Assembly: GCA_051657715.1 (NCBI GenBank)
Contig: JBOFLF010000105.1
Span: forward strand, 1-64,000
Source: JBOFBH01 sp051657715
GTDB taxonomy: Bacteria; Actinomycetota; Actinomycetes; Actinomycetales; Angustibacteraceae
DNA length: 64,000 nucleotides
Direction: 5' to 3'
Shown here: positions 15,676 to 24,135 of the stretch, piece after piece
How positions within the stretch are numbered: position 1 is the first letter of the stretch
Layout: each line of letters opens with the position of its first letter
Made by a program: the position numbers and the translations under genes
The notes under the pieces: generated by a model
Seen by the model: only the letters and a program-made list of their open reading frames with translations
What the model was told of the DNA's origin: nothing
Database searches by the model: none

Positions 15676-18118
15676 GGCGTCGCCTCGAGCGCAGCTGTTC
15701 AGCGACCACGGTCTGCAGGTCCACCAGGGGGGTGCCGTCGGCGTCCTGGTGGTGCCTGGTCCAGGTGCCGTCCGGGCCGAGATGGAACGACGAGGTGCTG
15801 GCATCCATGGCCAGATGGACCAGGCGTTGCAGCTGCTGGATGTCCGATGGGTCGGTCAGTCGGACCAGGGCCTCCACCCGGCGGTCCAGGTTGCGGTGCA
15901 GCATGTCGGCGCTCCCGATCCAGCACGCCGGTTCACCGCCCCCGCCGAACATGAACACCCGGGAGTGCTCCAGGAAGCGACCGAGGACACTGCGCACCCG
16001 GATCGTCTCCGACAGGCCCGGGACGCCCGGGCGTAGGGCGCAGATCCCGCGCACCACCATGTCGACCGGCACCCCGGCCTGCGACGCCCGGTACAGCGCA
16101 TCGACCACCGCCTCGTCCACGATCGAGTTCACCTTGATCGCGATGGACGCCGGTTCCCCCTCCGTGGCGCGCCGGGTCTCCGCGTCGATCTGCTCGATCA
16201 ACCCGGTCCGCAGCGAACGCGGCGCAACCAGCAACCGCTTGTACCGCGTCCTCGGCGCATAGCCGGACAGCTGGTTGAACAGCCGGGTGAGGTCCTCGCC
16301 GATCTTCGGGTCGGTGGTGAGCAGGCCGAGATCCTCGTACAGCCGGGCGGTCTTCGGGTGGTAGTTACCGGTGCCGATGTGGCAGTAGCGACGCAGCCCG
16401 TCCGGCTCCTGGCGGACCACCAACGACAGCTTGGCGTGCGTCTTCAACCCGACGATGCCGTACACGACGTGCACACCGGCCTGCTCCAGCTTGCGCGCCC
16501 AGGTGATGTTCGCCTGCTCGTCGAATCGGGCCTTGATCTCGACGATCGCCAGCACCTGCTTACCGGCCTCCGCGGCATCGATCAACGCGTCCACGATCGG
16601 CGAGTCCCCGCTGGTGCGGTACAGGGTCTGCTTGATTGCCAGCACCCGCGGGTCGGCCGCCGCCTGCTCCAGGAACGCCTGCACCGACGTGGAGAACGAG
16701 TCGTACGGGTGGTGCAGGAGGACGTCCCGAGCCCGCATCGCGGCCAGGATGTCGCCGGGTTTGCTGGTCTCCACCCCTTCGGTGAGCGCCCGGTGGGTCT
16801 GTGCCATGAACGGCGGGTAGCGCAGGTTGCTGCGCTCCAGGTCGGCGACCAGGTCGAGTCCGCGCAGGTCCAGCGGGGCGGGGAGCCGGTAGACCTCGCT
16901 GCGCCGGACGCCGAGCTCTCGGACCAGCAGGTCGAGCACGTGCTCGTCGACGTCCTCGGCGACCTCCAACCTCACGGGCGGGCCGAAGCGCCGACGCATC
17001 AGCTCCTTCTCCAGCGCCTGGAGCAGGTTCTCCGCGTCGTCCTCCTCGACCTCCAGGTCCTCGTTGCGGGTCACCCGGAAGCTGTGGTGCTGGAGCACGT
17101 CCATCCCAGGGAACAGCTGGTCCAGGTGCGCCGCGATGATGTCCTCCAGCGGCACGAACCTGGCCTGGTAGGGATCGGCCAGCGAGGGGGCGACGCCGGA
17201 CGCCGAGTGCTCGGCGTCCTCGATGGCGATGAACCGCGGCAGCAGCTGCGGCACTTTGACCCGGGCGAAGTGCTCGGTCTCGCTCTTCGGGTTGCGGATC
17301 ACCACCGCCAGGTTGAGCGACAGCCCGGAGATGTACGGGAACGGGTGCGCCGGGTCCACCGCCAACGGGGTGAGCACCGGGAACACCTGCTCACGGAACA
17401 TCTCGTGCAGCCGGTCCTGCTCGGCGTCGGTCAGCTCGTCCCAGCGGGCCAGGGTGATGCCCTCGTCCGCCAGCAGCGGGCGGACGTCGTCGGTGAACAC
17501 CCGCGCGTGGCGGGCCATCAGCTCGTGCGCCAGCACCGAGACCTGCTCCAGGCTCTCCCGGGGTTCCACACCGGACGCGGACCGCACCGCGATCCCGGTG
17601 GCGATCCGACGTTTGAGCCCCGCCACCCGGACCATGAAGAACTCGTCCAGGTTGTTCGCGAAGATCGCCAGGAAGCGGGCGCGCTCCAGCAGCGGGACTC
17701 CTGGATCCTCGGCGAGCTCCAGCACCCGCTGGTTGAACAGCAGCCAGCTGATCTCGCGGTCCAGGAACCGGCCCGCCGGCAGGTCGTCCGGGAGCACAGC
17801 CGCGGCGCTCACGCCATCGACGGTGCTGATGGCAGTACTCGAGACCGCCGAGACCTCAGCGGCCTGGTTGGCCTCGGCCTGAGTGTTCTCGGCTCGAGTG
17901 TTTCCGGCTCGAGTAGTTTCGGCTCGGGTGGCTTCAGCCGGGGCGGCTTTGGTGGCGGTCGTCACCGGACGGCGGGTGCGTCGGGTGCCGTCGCGGGTCA
18001 GGGCCGCCGTGGTGCTCGCTGTGCTGGCGCTTGTCGAGGACGCTGGCGACACCCGTGCTCGGCGCGGCGGTGTGTCTCGGCTCGTCGCTGGACGGGGCGG
18101 CTCGGCGGGCGGTACCAC
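15659..18118 (-). CDS. ppk: Polyphosphate kinase 1
   Basis: PPK1 makes and degrades inorganic polyphosphate from ATP. From about residue 115 the sequence is canonical: FLDREISWLLFNQRVLELA, RFLAIFANNLDEFFMVRVAG, then the phosphorylated histidine in CHIGTGNYHPKTARLYEDLG, and the C-terminal GSADMLHRNLDRRVE. The 819 residues exceed the usual 690-730 because of an N-terminal extension that carries a degenerate five-residue repeat (AE-T/N-T-R/Q), coded by four 15-base units. A later start would remove that part; I keep the long form with doubt. The downstream Nudix/phosphatase gene overlaps it by 17 bases. Confidence 0.94.
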   Translation of the reverse strand: MVPPAEPPRPATSRDTPPRRARVSPASSTSASTASTTAALTRDGTRRTRRPVTTATKAAPAEATRAETTRAGNTRAENTQAEANQAAEVSAVSSTAISTVDGVSAAAVLPDDLPAGRFLDREISWLLFNQRVLELAEDPGVPLLERARFLAIFANNLDEFFMVRVAGLKRRIATGIAVRSASGVEPRESLEQVSVLAHELMARHARVFTDDVRPLLADEGITLARWDELTDAEQDRLHEMFREQVFPVLTPLAVDPAHPFPYISGLSLNLAVVIRNPKSETEHFARVKVPQLLPRFIAIEDAEHSASGVAPSLADPYQARFVPLEDIIAAHLDQLFPGMDVLQHHSFRVTRNEDLEVEEDDAENLLQALEKELMRRRFGPPVRLEVAEDVDEHVLDLLVRELGVRRSEVYRLPAPLDLRGLDLVADLERSNLRYPPFMAQTHRALTEGVETSKPGDILAAMRARDVLLHHPYDSFSTSVQAFLEQAAADPRVLAIKQTLYRTSGDSPIVDALIDAAEAGKQVLAIVEIKARFDEQANITWARKLEQAGVHVVYGIVGLKTHAKLSLVVRQEPDGLRRYCHIGTGNYHPKTARLYEDLGLLTTDPKIGEDLTRLFNQLSGYAPRTRYKRLLVAPRSLRTGLIEQIDAETRRATEGEPASIAIKVNSIVDEAVVDALYRASQAGVPVDMVVRGICALRPGVPGLSETIRVRSVLGRFLEHSRVFMFGGGGEPACWIGSADMLHRNLDRRVEALVRLTDPSDIQQLQRLVHLAMDASTSSFHLGPDGTWTRHHQDADGTPLVDLQTVVAEQLRSRRRRARRR
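17883..17942. repeat. Four 15-bp degenerate tandem units in the 5' part of ppk
   Basis: Units related to GTGTTTCCGGCTCGA occur four times head to tail and code, on the minus strand, for a five-residue repeat in the N-terminal extension of polyphosphate kinase. The period is a multiple of three, so the frame is kept. Confidence 0.75.
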
Positions 18119-18203
18119 CTGTCGATGGTGTCACCCGCCGATCGCCGCCACCAGGGCTGGTCCGCGTCGTGGGGCTGGCCGGTGCGAATCAACGCGAGCA
18201 GGT

Positions 18204-19196
18204 TCACCCTGAGGGAGCCTGGACGTCACGGTGGGTCGGCGCTGAGTACTGCACGTCGGTGTCCCACCAGCTGAACCCCAGGCGCTGGTATGTCCGGACC
18301 GCCGCGTGGTTGTCGGTGTCTACGTAGAGCATCGTCTCGCTCAGCCCGCTCGAGCGCAGGTGCCGTAGGCCGGCCACGGTCAGCACCTCGCCGAGCCGCT
18401 GCCCCCGGTGTCCGGGTGCGACCCCGACCACGTACACCTCGCCGATCGGCTGGTGGGCCGAGTCCGGGTGGGTGTCGTGGGCGTGCACCTTCGTCCAATG
18501 GAAGCCGGCCAGCTCGCCGTCTGGTGCCACCAGCAGGAAGAACCCGGCGGGGTCGAACCACGGCTCACTCATCCGGTGGCGCAGGTCGGCGAGGGTCCAA
18601 TGGCCCTGTTCTGGGTGGCCGGCGAAGGCCGCGGCGTTCAGCGCGACCCAGGCCGCCTCGTCCGCGCCAGGGCGGAACGTGCGCAAGGCGTAGCCGGCTG
18701 GCACGTCCACCTGCGGCAGCTGCGCCCGCAGTGACCGGCGCATCTGCCACACCTCTCGGACTTGGACGTAGCCCAGGGCCGTCGCGAGGGCGTGTGCCTC
18801 GGTCCGGCGTCCGTGCGCCCACAGCCTCAGCCGGCCGTCCGAGGACAGCTCGCGCAGTCGTTCGACGAGCAGCCGGCCCACCCCGCGTCCTCGCCAGTCC
18901 GGGTGCACGACCACCTCGCCGCTGGCCCCGTGCACCGCATCGGTGGGGTCCAGGTGGGCATAGCCCACGAGCCGCTGGCCGGTCGAGCTGTGGTCGGTCC
19001 GGCTAGCCTCCCAGGCCAAGAGGTGCAGGTCGCCGGCTGGCGCGGTCAGCGGCAGGTGCAGGACGACGTGCTCGCTCAACGGGTGCAACCCGTCAGCCTC
19101 GGTCGCCGAGGCGGTCAGCTCCAGGACGGCCGCCAGCTGGCTGGCGTCCAGGACAGCGGCCTGGCTCCATCGCACCCGCGTCGCCTGGCCCGCCAC
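18204..19196 (-). CDS. mshD: Mycothiol synthase (mycothiol acetyltransferase)
   Basis: MshD acetylates Cys-GlcN-Ins with acetyl-CoA, the last step of mycothiol synthesis. The 330-residue protein has two GNAT domains. The first has the acetyl-CoA loop VVVHPDWRGRGVGRLLVE; the second, active in characterised MshD, has VVGVAPGHRGQRLGEVLT and ends LYVDTDNHAAVRTYQRLGF, the family hallmark. The GTG at 19196 gives a normal length; the frame upstream overlaps glnR out of frame and is not coding. The glnR-mshD order is the same as in M. tuberculosis. Together with mshA at 35.9 kb it shows the organism makes mycothiol. Confidence 0.95.
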   Translation of the reverse strand: MAGQATRVRWSQAAVLDASQLAAVLELTASATEADGLHPLSEHVVLHLPLTAPAGDLHLLAWEASRTDHSSTGQRLVGYAHLDPTDAVHGASGEVVVHPDWRGRGVGRLLVERLRELSSDGRLRLWAHGRRTEAHALATALGYVQVREVWQMRRSLRAQLPQVDVPAGYALRTFRPGADEAAWVALNAAAFAGHPEQGHWTLADLRHRMSEPWFDPAGFFLLVAPDGELAGFHWTKVHAHDTHPDSAHQPIGEVYVVGVAPGHRGQRLGEVLTVAGLRHLRSSGLSETMLYVDTDNHAAVRTYQRLGFSWWDTDVQYSAPTHRDVQAPSG

Positions 19197-19266
19197 GTCA
19201 GGAGCGTACGGGCTCGGAGCTTGGTCTGCGCCTTGGTTACACCGAGACCCGGGACGCCGCCGGCGG

Positions 19267-20103
19267 CTATCTCGCCGAGGCGCCGGTATCCGCAGCCGAG
19301 TGCTCGGCCGCGGTGGTGCTCTCGACTGCGGTGGCGCTCTCGACCGTGGTGGCCTCGCGGGGGTGGTGCTCGCCACCGTCGTCCCGGTCGCCGTCGTCTT
19401 GGTTGTTGTTCTGTGCGCTGTCGTGAGGGGGCGGCACGAACCGGTAGCCGACGTTGCGGACCGTGCCGATCTGGTTCTCGAATTCGGGGCCGAGTTTGGC
19501 GCGCAGCCGTCGCACGTGGACATCGACGGTGCGGGTGCCGCCGAAGTAGTCGTACCCCCACACCTCCTGCAGCAGCTGAGCCCGGGTGAACACCCGGCCG
19601 GGATGCTGCGCGAGATACTTCAGCAGCTCGAACTCCTTGTAGGTCAGGTCCAACGACCGGCCGCGGACTCGGGCCGAGTAGCTGCTCTCGTCGATCACGA
19701 CGTCCCCGGCACGGATCTCCGGCGTCGCTGGCTCGGCACTGAGCCGGGCCAGCTCGTCCCGCCCTACCGCCAGCCGCAGCCGCGCGTCCACCTCGGCTGG
19801 GCCAGCGCCGGCCAGCACCACGTCATCTGCGCCCCAGTCCGCGGTGACCGCCGCGAGGCCGCCCTCGGTCGTCACCAGCAGGAGGGGTGCCGAGACTCCG
19901 GTGGTGCGCAGCAGTCGGCACAGTGATCGGGCTGACGCCAGTTCGCGGCGGCCGTCGATGAGGATGACATCCGCAGGGGGGGCTTCGACCAGTGCGGATG
20001 CCTCCGCAGGGAGCACCCGGACGTGGTGCGCGAGCAGACCGAGGGCGGGCAGCACGTGCGCGCTGGGGGCAAGATCGTGGGTGAGTAGGAGCAGCTGCGC
20101 CAT
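19267..20103 (-). CDS. glnR: GlnR-type orphan OmpR-family nitrogen regulator
   Basis: GlnR controls ammonium assimilation genes in actinobacteria. Residues 1-115 form an atypical receiver (LLLLTHDL in place of an acidic pocket; ADVILIDGRREL), with no partner kinase nearby. Residues about 130-225 are the winged-helix DNA-binding domain, TYKEFELLKYLAQHPGRVFT and EVWGYDYFGGTRTVDVHVRR, almost identical to the family. The second of two near ATGs (20103) is chosen because GGAGGG lies seven bases upstream. The final 50 residues are a Asp/Glu/Thr tail coded by 18-base repeats and are unlike the short tail usual for GlnR. Confidence 0.93.
   Translation of the reverse strand: MAQLLLLTHDLAPSAHVLPALGLLAHHVRVLPAEASALVEAPPADVILIDGRRELASARSLCRLLRTTGVSAPLLLVTTEGGLAAVTADWGADDVVLAGAGPAEVDARLRLAVGRDELARLSAEPATPEIRAGDVVIDESSYSARVRGRSLDLTYKEFELLKYLAQHPGRVFTRAQLLQEVWGYDYFGGTRTVDVHVRRLRAKLGPEFENQIGTVRNVGYRFVPPPHDSAQNNNQDDGDRDDGGEHHPREATTVESATAVESTTAAEHSAADTGASAR
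19310..19357. repeat. 18-bp tandem units in the 3' end of glnR
   Basis: GCGGTGGTGCTCTCGACT is followed by a near copy (GCGGTGGCGCTCTCGACC) and a partial third. On the minus strand they code for a six-residue T/S-A/T-V/A-E-S repeat in the acidic tail of GlnR. Confidence 0.75.
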
Positions 20104-20407
20104 GAGCATCCCTCCTTCGGTCCGTGACCGGCGGTCGGGGTGCCGGCCGGGTGGCCGGGCATCGACGACGGCGACGCCGGGTGGCCGGGCAGGCGACGAT
20201 GGCGGCCAGCCTACGGGACGCTGGTCTCGTGGTCTGAGCTGTCAGAAAAGTCCCCGAGGGGCGCCGTCGTCCTGTGGGCCTGTGCTTGCGCAGCTGGGCT
20301 GCGTAGCCTGGTCGGAGCCGGATCGAGCTAGCGCCACTCGGCGGTGAGCCCGCTCGTGTGGAGGCGTCGAGTGCAAGACCCAGCCGAGTGCAAAAACAGG
20401 AGACGCT
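20104..20407. other. Divergent intergenic region glnR/moaD with a 16-bp direct repeat
   Basis: This 304-base gap should hold promoters for both genes. GCCGGGTGGCCGGGCA occurs twice, at 20146-20161 and 20176-20191, 30 bases apart. A shorter repeat, GAGTGCAA, occurs twice just before the MoaD-type start. I see no convincing -35/-10 pair and no gene. Confidence 0.5.
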
Positions 20408-20647
20408 GTGGCCGACGTGATCGTGCGGTACTGGGCAGGCGCTCGGGAGATCGCAGGTCGTGACGATGAGCGGGTGGACCTCGCGTCCGTCCGCGATGTC
20501 GTGCGGGTGCTCAGCGATCGAGATGAGCGGTTGGCAGAGGTGGTGCGCCGTAGCTCCCTGCTGTTAGACGGCCAGGTCGTGCATGACGATGCCCCGCTCA
20601 GCGACGGGCAGACCCTCGAGGTGCTGCCGCCGTTCGCCGGTGGCTAG
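20408..20647 (+). CDS. MoaD/ThiS-family sulfur carrier protein
   Basis: The 79-residue protein has the ubiquitin-like beta-grasp pattern of sulfur carriers: VIVRYWAGAREIAG at the start, DGQVVHDDAPLSDGQTLEVLPPFAGG at the end. The terminal Gly-Gly is the site that becomes a thiocarboxylate in MoaD and related proteins. The GTG start has CAGGAG six bases upstream. Sequence features (YWAGARE, LPPFAGG) favour MoaD, small subunit of molybdopterin synthase, over ThiS, but no MoaE or other molybdenum-cofactor gene is in the window, so the exact role stays open. Confidence 0.88.
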   Translation: MADVIVRYWAGAREIAGRDDERVDLASVRDVVRVLSDRDERLAEVVRRSSLLLDGQVVHDDAPLSDGQTLEVLPPFAGG

Positions 20648-20716
20648 GCCGCCGGGGTGCGGGCGGTGCTGGCCGCGCCGCCGAGAACCGGCTCAGGTGG
20701 CTGGCAGGATGACCAC

Positions 20717-21811
20717 GTGACGGACAGAGCTGGTGGTGGCGCACCCTGGCCGAGGCGTCTGCGGGACGAAGGGCAGGAACGGCATGCTGACCAGGTCGGC
20801 GGGCGGGCGCCCTCCTGGTTCGACGCTCCAGTTCCTGGCGCCTGGCCCGCACCGGCGTCGTCGCCCTACCGTGCGCCGGCCTCCGAGCATGAGCCGGCCT
20901 CCGAGCATGAGCCGGCTCGGTACCGGTCGGCGAGTGAGCAGTCGTGGCCGGCTGAGCACGGCCACCACCAGCAGTCCCCAGGCTCGCTCTCTGCCCACCT
21001 TTCGCACCGGGCGTCCGTCCCGCATCGAGCGCGCCGGGTCGCCCATGACGAGGCGGCTGTTCCGTACCAGCCGCGGGCCTCGACCCGGGTCTGGACGGTG
21101 CTCGCTGGGGTGTCGGCGGTCGCTGCGGTCGCCGCCGGGGCGATGAACGGTCGGGTGGCCGGGCTGGCGGCCACCCTGATCGTCGTACTGGTGCTGGCCG
21201 GATGCTGGCCAGTGTTGCTTGCGATGCCCAGCATGCGTGGCGCGACCGCGGTGATCTCCTTCGGCGGTGCTCTTGGGGCATGTGCGGTAGCGGCGACGGA
21301 CTCCGAGCCGCGCCTGCAGTGGTTGGCCTTGGCGCTCGCCGGTTCGGTGATCGGGTCGTTCGTCCATCAGCTCGCTCGGCGGGACGGGCGCCTTCGGCTG
21401 GTGGAGTCGGTGTCCGGGGAGGTCGCCGGGGTGATGCCGCTGGCCTCGTTGAGTGCCGTTCACGTGCTTCCGCAGACGCCGGTCGGGACGAGTGGGGTGG
21501 CAGTGTGGGCCGCTTCGGCCGCCGTCGCGACGGCGGCCACGCTGGTGGTCGCGGGGCGCGGGCGGGCACTGGTGGGGCTGATCGGGGCTGTCGTGGCGGG
21601 CGGCATCGCCGGGGCGGTGATGCCGGGCGGGTCGCCGCTGGCCGGTGCCCTCGTCGGAGCACCGGTCGCGGTGGTGGTGCTCATGATGCACTGGCTGCTC
21701 GTCACCCTGCCGGGTGCCGGCCGTCCTGCCGCATGGCTGGCTGTCGGGCTGGCGCCGGTGGCGGCCAGCGGATCGGTCGGGTACGTCGTCCTACGCCTGA
21801 TCGCGGGTTGA
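20717..21811 (+). CDS. Multi-pass membrane protein of unknown function
   Basis: From a GTG at 20717 (AGGAT eight bases upstream) the protein has 364 residues. The first 125 are hydrophilic, Pro/Ala/His-rich and contain a duplicated ASEHEP hexapeptide. The rest has about eight hydrophobic helices, from VWTVLAGVSAVAAVAAGAM to VGYVVLRLIAG, with few charged residues and no transporter motif. It lies downstream of the MoaD-type gene on the same strand. I cannot name a family; a cytoplasmic disordered N-terminus with a membrane core is what the sequence shows. Confidence 0.75.
   Translation: MTDRAGGGAPWPRRLRDEGQERHADQVGGRAPSWFDAPVPGAWPAPASSPYRAPASEHEPASEHEPARYRSASEQSWPAEHGHHQQSPGSLSAHLSHRASVPHRARRVAHDEAAVPYQPRASTRVWTVLAGVSAVAAVAAGAMNGRVAGLAATLIVVLVLAGCWPVLLAMPSMRGATAVISFGGALGACAVAATDSEPRLQWLALALAGSVIGSFVHQLARRDGRLRLVESVSGEVAGVMPLASLSAVHVLPQTPVGTSGVAVWAASAAVATAATLVVAGRGRALVGLIGAVVAGGIAGAVMPGGSPLAGALVGAPVAVVVLMMHWLLVTLPGAGRPAAWLAVGLAPVAASGSVGYVVLRLIAG
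20879..20914. repeat. Perfect 2 x 18-bp tandem repeat inside a membrane-protein gene
   Basis: GCCTCCGAGCATGAGCCG occurs twice head to tail without a mismatch, coding ASEHEP-ASEHEP. Perfect identity suggests a recent duplication. Confidence 0.9.
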
Positions 21812-21920
21812 TCCCACCGGTCATCGGATCCACTGACGATCGAAGCCGCACCGGCCGTTGAAGGCCGTCGACACGAGACCTCATGCTCCTCGGCGGCCGC
21901 TGCCGGACCCTGATCGGCGG

Positions 21921-22292
21921 TCAGTAGACCAATGCCTGGGCGCCGTCGCTGAGGCACTCCTCGACGAATGTCGCCGAGCCGGCGATCCGGATGCCGGTGA
22001 TGAGGTCGCCGGGCGCGAGGTCCCGTCGGGCGGCGCACTGCGTGCACAGCGTGACCCGGCCATCAGCGAGTACTGCCCGCAGCAGATCCGCCAGTGGCGC
22101 GCAGTGGGGGAGCTGGAACTCCTCGGCCCGTCCTGGCACCGCGAACCAGGCCGACTCGCCGGTCAACCACAAGCTGACGTCAGCCCCGGTGGCCAGGGCT
22201 GTGGCCGCGACCGTGAAAGCCTGCGAGCACCGTTCGGGGGCGTCCATCCCTGCCGTCGCCTTGATCACCAGTGTTCGCTGCACCTCGCCCAC
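21921..22292 (-). CDS. DsrE-family protein
   Basis: The 123 residues start TLVIKATAGMDAPERCSQAFTVA, the pattern of DsrE-type proteins, which bind or relay sulfur or small ligands (the 'KxTxGxDxPxR' opening is common in actinobacterial members). Two cysteines sit close together in VTLCTQCAARR, near where sulfur-relay members hold their active cysteine, and one more is at VEECLSDG. It is cytoplasmic. The gene diverges from the nitrobindin gene. Whether it carries persulfide here is inference from the family. Confidence 0.85.
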   Translation of the reverse strand: MGEVQRTLVIKATAGMDAPERCSQAFTVAATALATGADVSLWLTGESAWFAVPGRAEEFQLPHCAPLADLLRAVLADGRVTLCTQCAARRDLAPGDLITGIRIAGSATFVEECLSDGAQALVY

Positions 22293-22424
22293 CGTAGTGC
22301 GGCCGAGGCGGGACGTGCCCGGGTGGTGGTGCGAGTCGACGGGTCAGCGCCGCGGCGCTGAGCGTCGCTAGGGTGAGCTGGTGTTCATCGCTCCCGCAGG
22401 CCGTCGGTAAGACAGGTCGCCCAC

Positions 22425-22922
22425 GTGGAGATCACCTCGGACCTGCCCGGCCCGTTGCTGCCGCTGGCCTGGTTGATCGGCAGCTGGGAAGGCGCTGGCG
22501 TCGTCGGCTACCCGACCATGGAGTCGATCACCTTCGGCCAGGAGGTCGAGTTCCAGCACGACGGCCGTCCATTCCTGCACTACCGCAGCCGGACGTGGCA
22601 GTTGGATGACGGTGGCGCCCAGGTGCGGCCGTTGGCCAGCGAGACCGGTTACTGGCGGCCAGGTCCGGGGCCGGACGATGACCTCGAGGTGCTCCTGGCG
22701 CACCACACCGGGGTCGTGGAAATCTACGCCGGCACCGTCGAGCCGGCACGGGTAACCGTGCAGACCGACGTGGTGGCGCGCACCCGGACCGCCAAGGACT
22801 ACACCGCCGCCAGCCGCATGTACGGCCTCGTCGAGGGTGACCTGATGTGGGTGATGGACATGGCCGCGGTCGGTCACCCGCTGCAGTCGCACGCCTCCGC
22901 ACGCCTCAAGCGGGTGAGCTGA
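22425..22922 (+). CDS. Nitrobindin-like heme-binding beta-barrel protein
   Basis: The 165 residues contain LAWLIGSWEGAGVVGYPT near the N-terminus and end with HASARLKRV. The GxWxGxG motif and the distant C-terminal histidine are hallmarks of nitrobindins, ten-stranded barrels that bind ferric heme through that histidine (M. tuberculosis Rv0813c is a member). Members isomerise peroxynitrite or bind NO. The GTG start at 22425 gives normal family length. Neighbours (DsrE on the other strand, YgfZ downstream) fit a redox and Fe-S maintenance theme, though that link is inference. Confidence 0.9.
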   Translation: MEITSDLPGPLLPLAWLIGSWEGAGVVGYPTMESITFGQEVEFQHDGRPFLHYRSRTWQLDDGGAQVRPLASETGYWRPGPGPDDDLEVLLAHHTGVVEIYAGTVEPARVTVQTDVVARTRTAKDYTAASRMYGLVEGDLMWVMDMAAVGHPLQSHASARLKRVS

Positions 22923-22942
22923 TCGGCACGGCATGTCCGGTT

Positions 22943-22977
22943 CCGGTTTCATCGAGACCGGTTTCATCGAGACCGGT
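22943..22977. repeat. 15-bp tandem palindromic units between nitrobindin and ygfZ
   Basis: CCGGTTTCATCGAGA occurs twice and is followed by the start of a third unit. Each unit forms a small stem, GGTTTC pairing with GAGACC around ATC, so the region can fold as two hairpins in a row. It begins 20 bases after the nitrobindin stop. It may be a weak terminator or a site for a dyad-binding protein. Confidence 0.6.
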
Positions 22978-23023
22978 CTACGATGGCTGGAATGGTTCAG
23001 ACGTCGCGAACGCTGCGGCTGTC

Positions 23024-24076
23024 ATGGACGTAGCGGTGTCTGCGAGTCCGTTGTTGTCCCGGCCAGGTGCGGTGGCGGGCCAAGGGCCGGACGAGGCGGT
23101 GGCGTGGCACTACGGCGACCCGGTCCGAGAGCAGCGGCTCCTTGACGAGGGTCTTGCGGTGGTGGATCTATCGCATCGCAGCGTGCTGACGGTGACCGGG
23201 CCGGATCGGTTGTCCTGGTTGCACTCCATCACCTCCCAACATCTCACCGACCTTCCGGTCAATCGTTCGACCGAAGCGCTGGTGCTCAGCCCCAAGGGGC
23301 ATGTGGAGCACGCCTTGCATCTCGTCGACGACGGCGCAACCACCTGGATCACCGTCGAGCCCGGAACCGTGCACGCCCTCATCTCCTGGCTGCGTCGCAT
23401 GCAGTTCCTGCTGCGGGTTGAGGTCGTCGATCGCACGGCCGACTTCGCGGTGCTGGGCGAGCCGGTGGGTCGGGAACGTGTCGACGGCGAGCCAGTGACG
23501 TGGCGAGACCCGTGGCCGACCGTCACCGAGGGCAGCGTCTCCTACGCGGGGGTCGATGCGGAGGCTGATGGCCGACAGCGTGGTCAGCACCCCGCGTCCG
23601 GTTGGGCTTGGCGTGAGGTGCTGGTGCCGCGGGTCGACCTGGAGCGGGTTGTCGGCGATCGGCCGGTGGCCGGCACCTGGGCTGCCGAGGCGTTGCGGGT
23701 CGCGGCTTGGCGACCGCGGCTTGGTTTCGAGACGGACCACCGGACGATCCCCCACGAGGTGGACTGGTTGCGAACCGCCGTCCATTTGGCCAAGGGGTGC
23801 TACCGCGGTCAGGAGACGGTGGCCCGGGTGCACAACCTGGGCCGTCCGCCTCGGCGCCTGGTGATGCTGCACGTGGACGGGTCGACTCATCAGCTCCCGG
23901 CGCCCGGCTCAGATGTGCTGGACGGATCTCGGCGGGTGGGGCACGTGACCAGTTCGGCCCGGCACCATGAACTGGGTCCGATCGCTCTGGCCCTGGTGAA
24001 GCGCTCGCTGTCGGCTGACGCGGCGCTGCTGGTGAGCGACGTGGCCGCCGCCCAGGAGGTCATCGTCGCTCCATGA
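23024..24076 (+). CDS. YgfZ/GcvT-like folate-binding Fe-S maintenance protein
   Basis: YgfZ proteins use folate to help repair or assemble certain Fe-S enzymes. The diagnostic motif K-G-C-Y-x-G-Q-E appears as HLAKGCYRGQETVARVHNLG near residue 265, with its cysteine conserved. The N-terminal half resembles the aminomethyltransferase fold (VTGPDRLSWLHSITSQHL). The ATG at 23024 gives 350 residues; the frame stays open upstream into the repeat region, but the sequence there is not family-like. It follows the nitrobindin gene on the same strand. Confidence 0.9.
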   Translation: MDVAVSASPLLSRPGAVAGQGPDEAVAWHYGDPVREQRLLDEGLAVVDLSHRSVLTVTGPDRLSWLHSITSQHLTDLPVNRSTEALVLSPKGHVEHALHLVDDGATTWITVEPGTVHALISWLRRMQFLLRVEVVDRTADFAVLGEPVGRERVDGEPVTWRDPWPTVTEGSVSYAGVDAEADGRQRGQHPASGWAWREVLVPRVDLERVVGDRPVAGTWAAEALRVAAWRPRLGFETDHRTIPHEVDWLRTAVHLAKGCYRGQETVARVHNLGRPPRRLVMLHVDGSTHQLPAPGSDVLDGSRRVGHVTSSARHHELGPIALALVKRSLSADAALLVSDVAAAQEVIVAP

Positions 24077-24078
24077 TG

Positions 24079-24135
24079 TGAGGTCGCTCCGTCACCTGAG
24101 GTCGCTCCGCGTCCTGAGGTCGCTACATGCGACCT
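24079..24135. repeat. Three 18-bp tandem units ending in a terminator-like hairpin
   Basis: The 12-base core TGAGGTCGCTCC recurs at 24079, 24097 and 24115 (the last with one change), each separated by six variable bases. The third copy completes a perfect 7-bp hairpin: AGGTCGC (24117-24123), loop TACAT, GCGACCT (24129-24135). It starts two bases after the ygfZ stop codon and could end transcription. No T-run follows, as is common in actinobacteria. Confidence 0.75.

Noticed and set aside
16358..18274. Open frame of 638 codons on the plus strand opposite ppk
   Set aside because: Gln/Arg/Val-rich reading of the complement of polyphosphate kinase, no motif or start signal.
20657..20716. Earlier start for the membrane protein at 20717
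   Set aside because: In-frame GTG at 20657 exists but the added residues are low in complexity and a better ribosome site precedes 20717.
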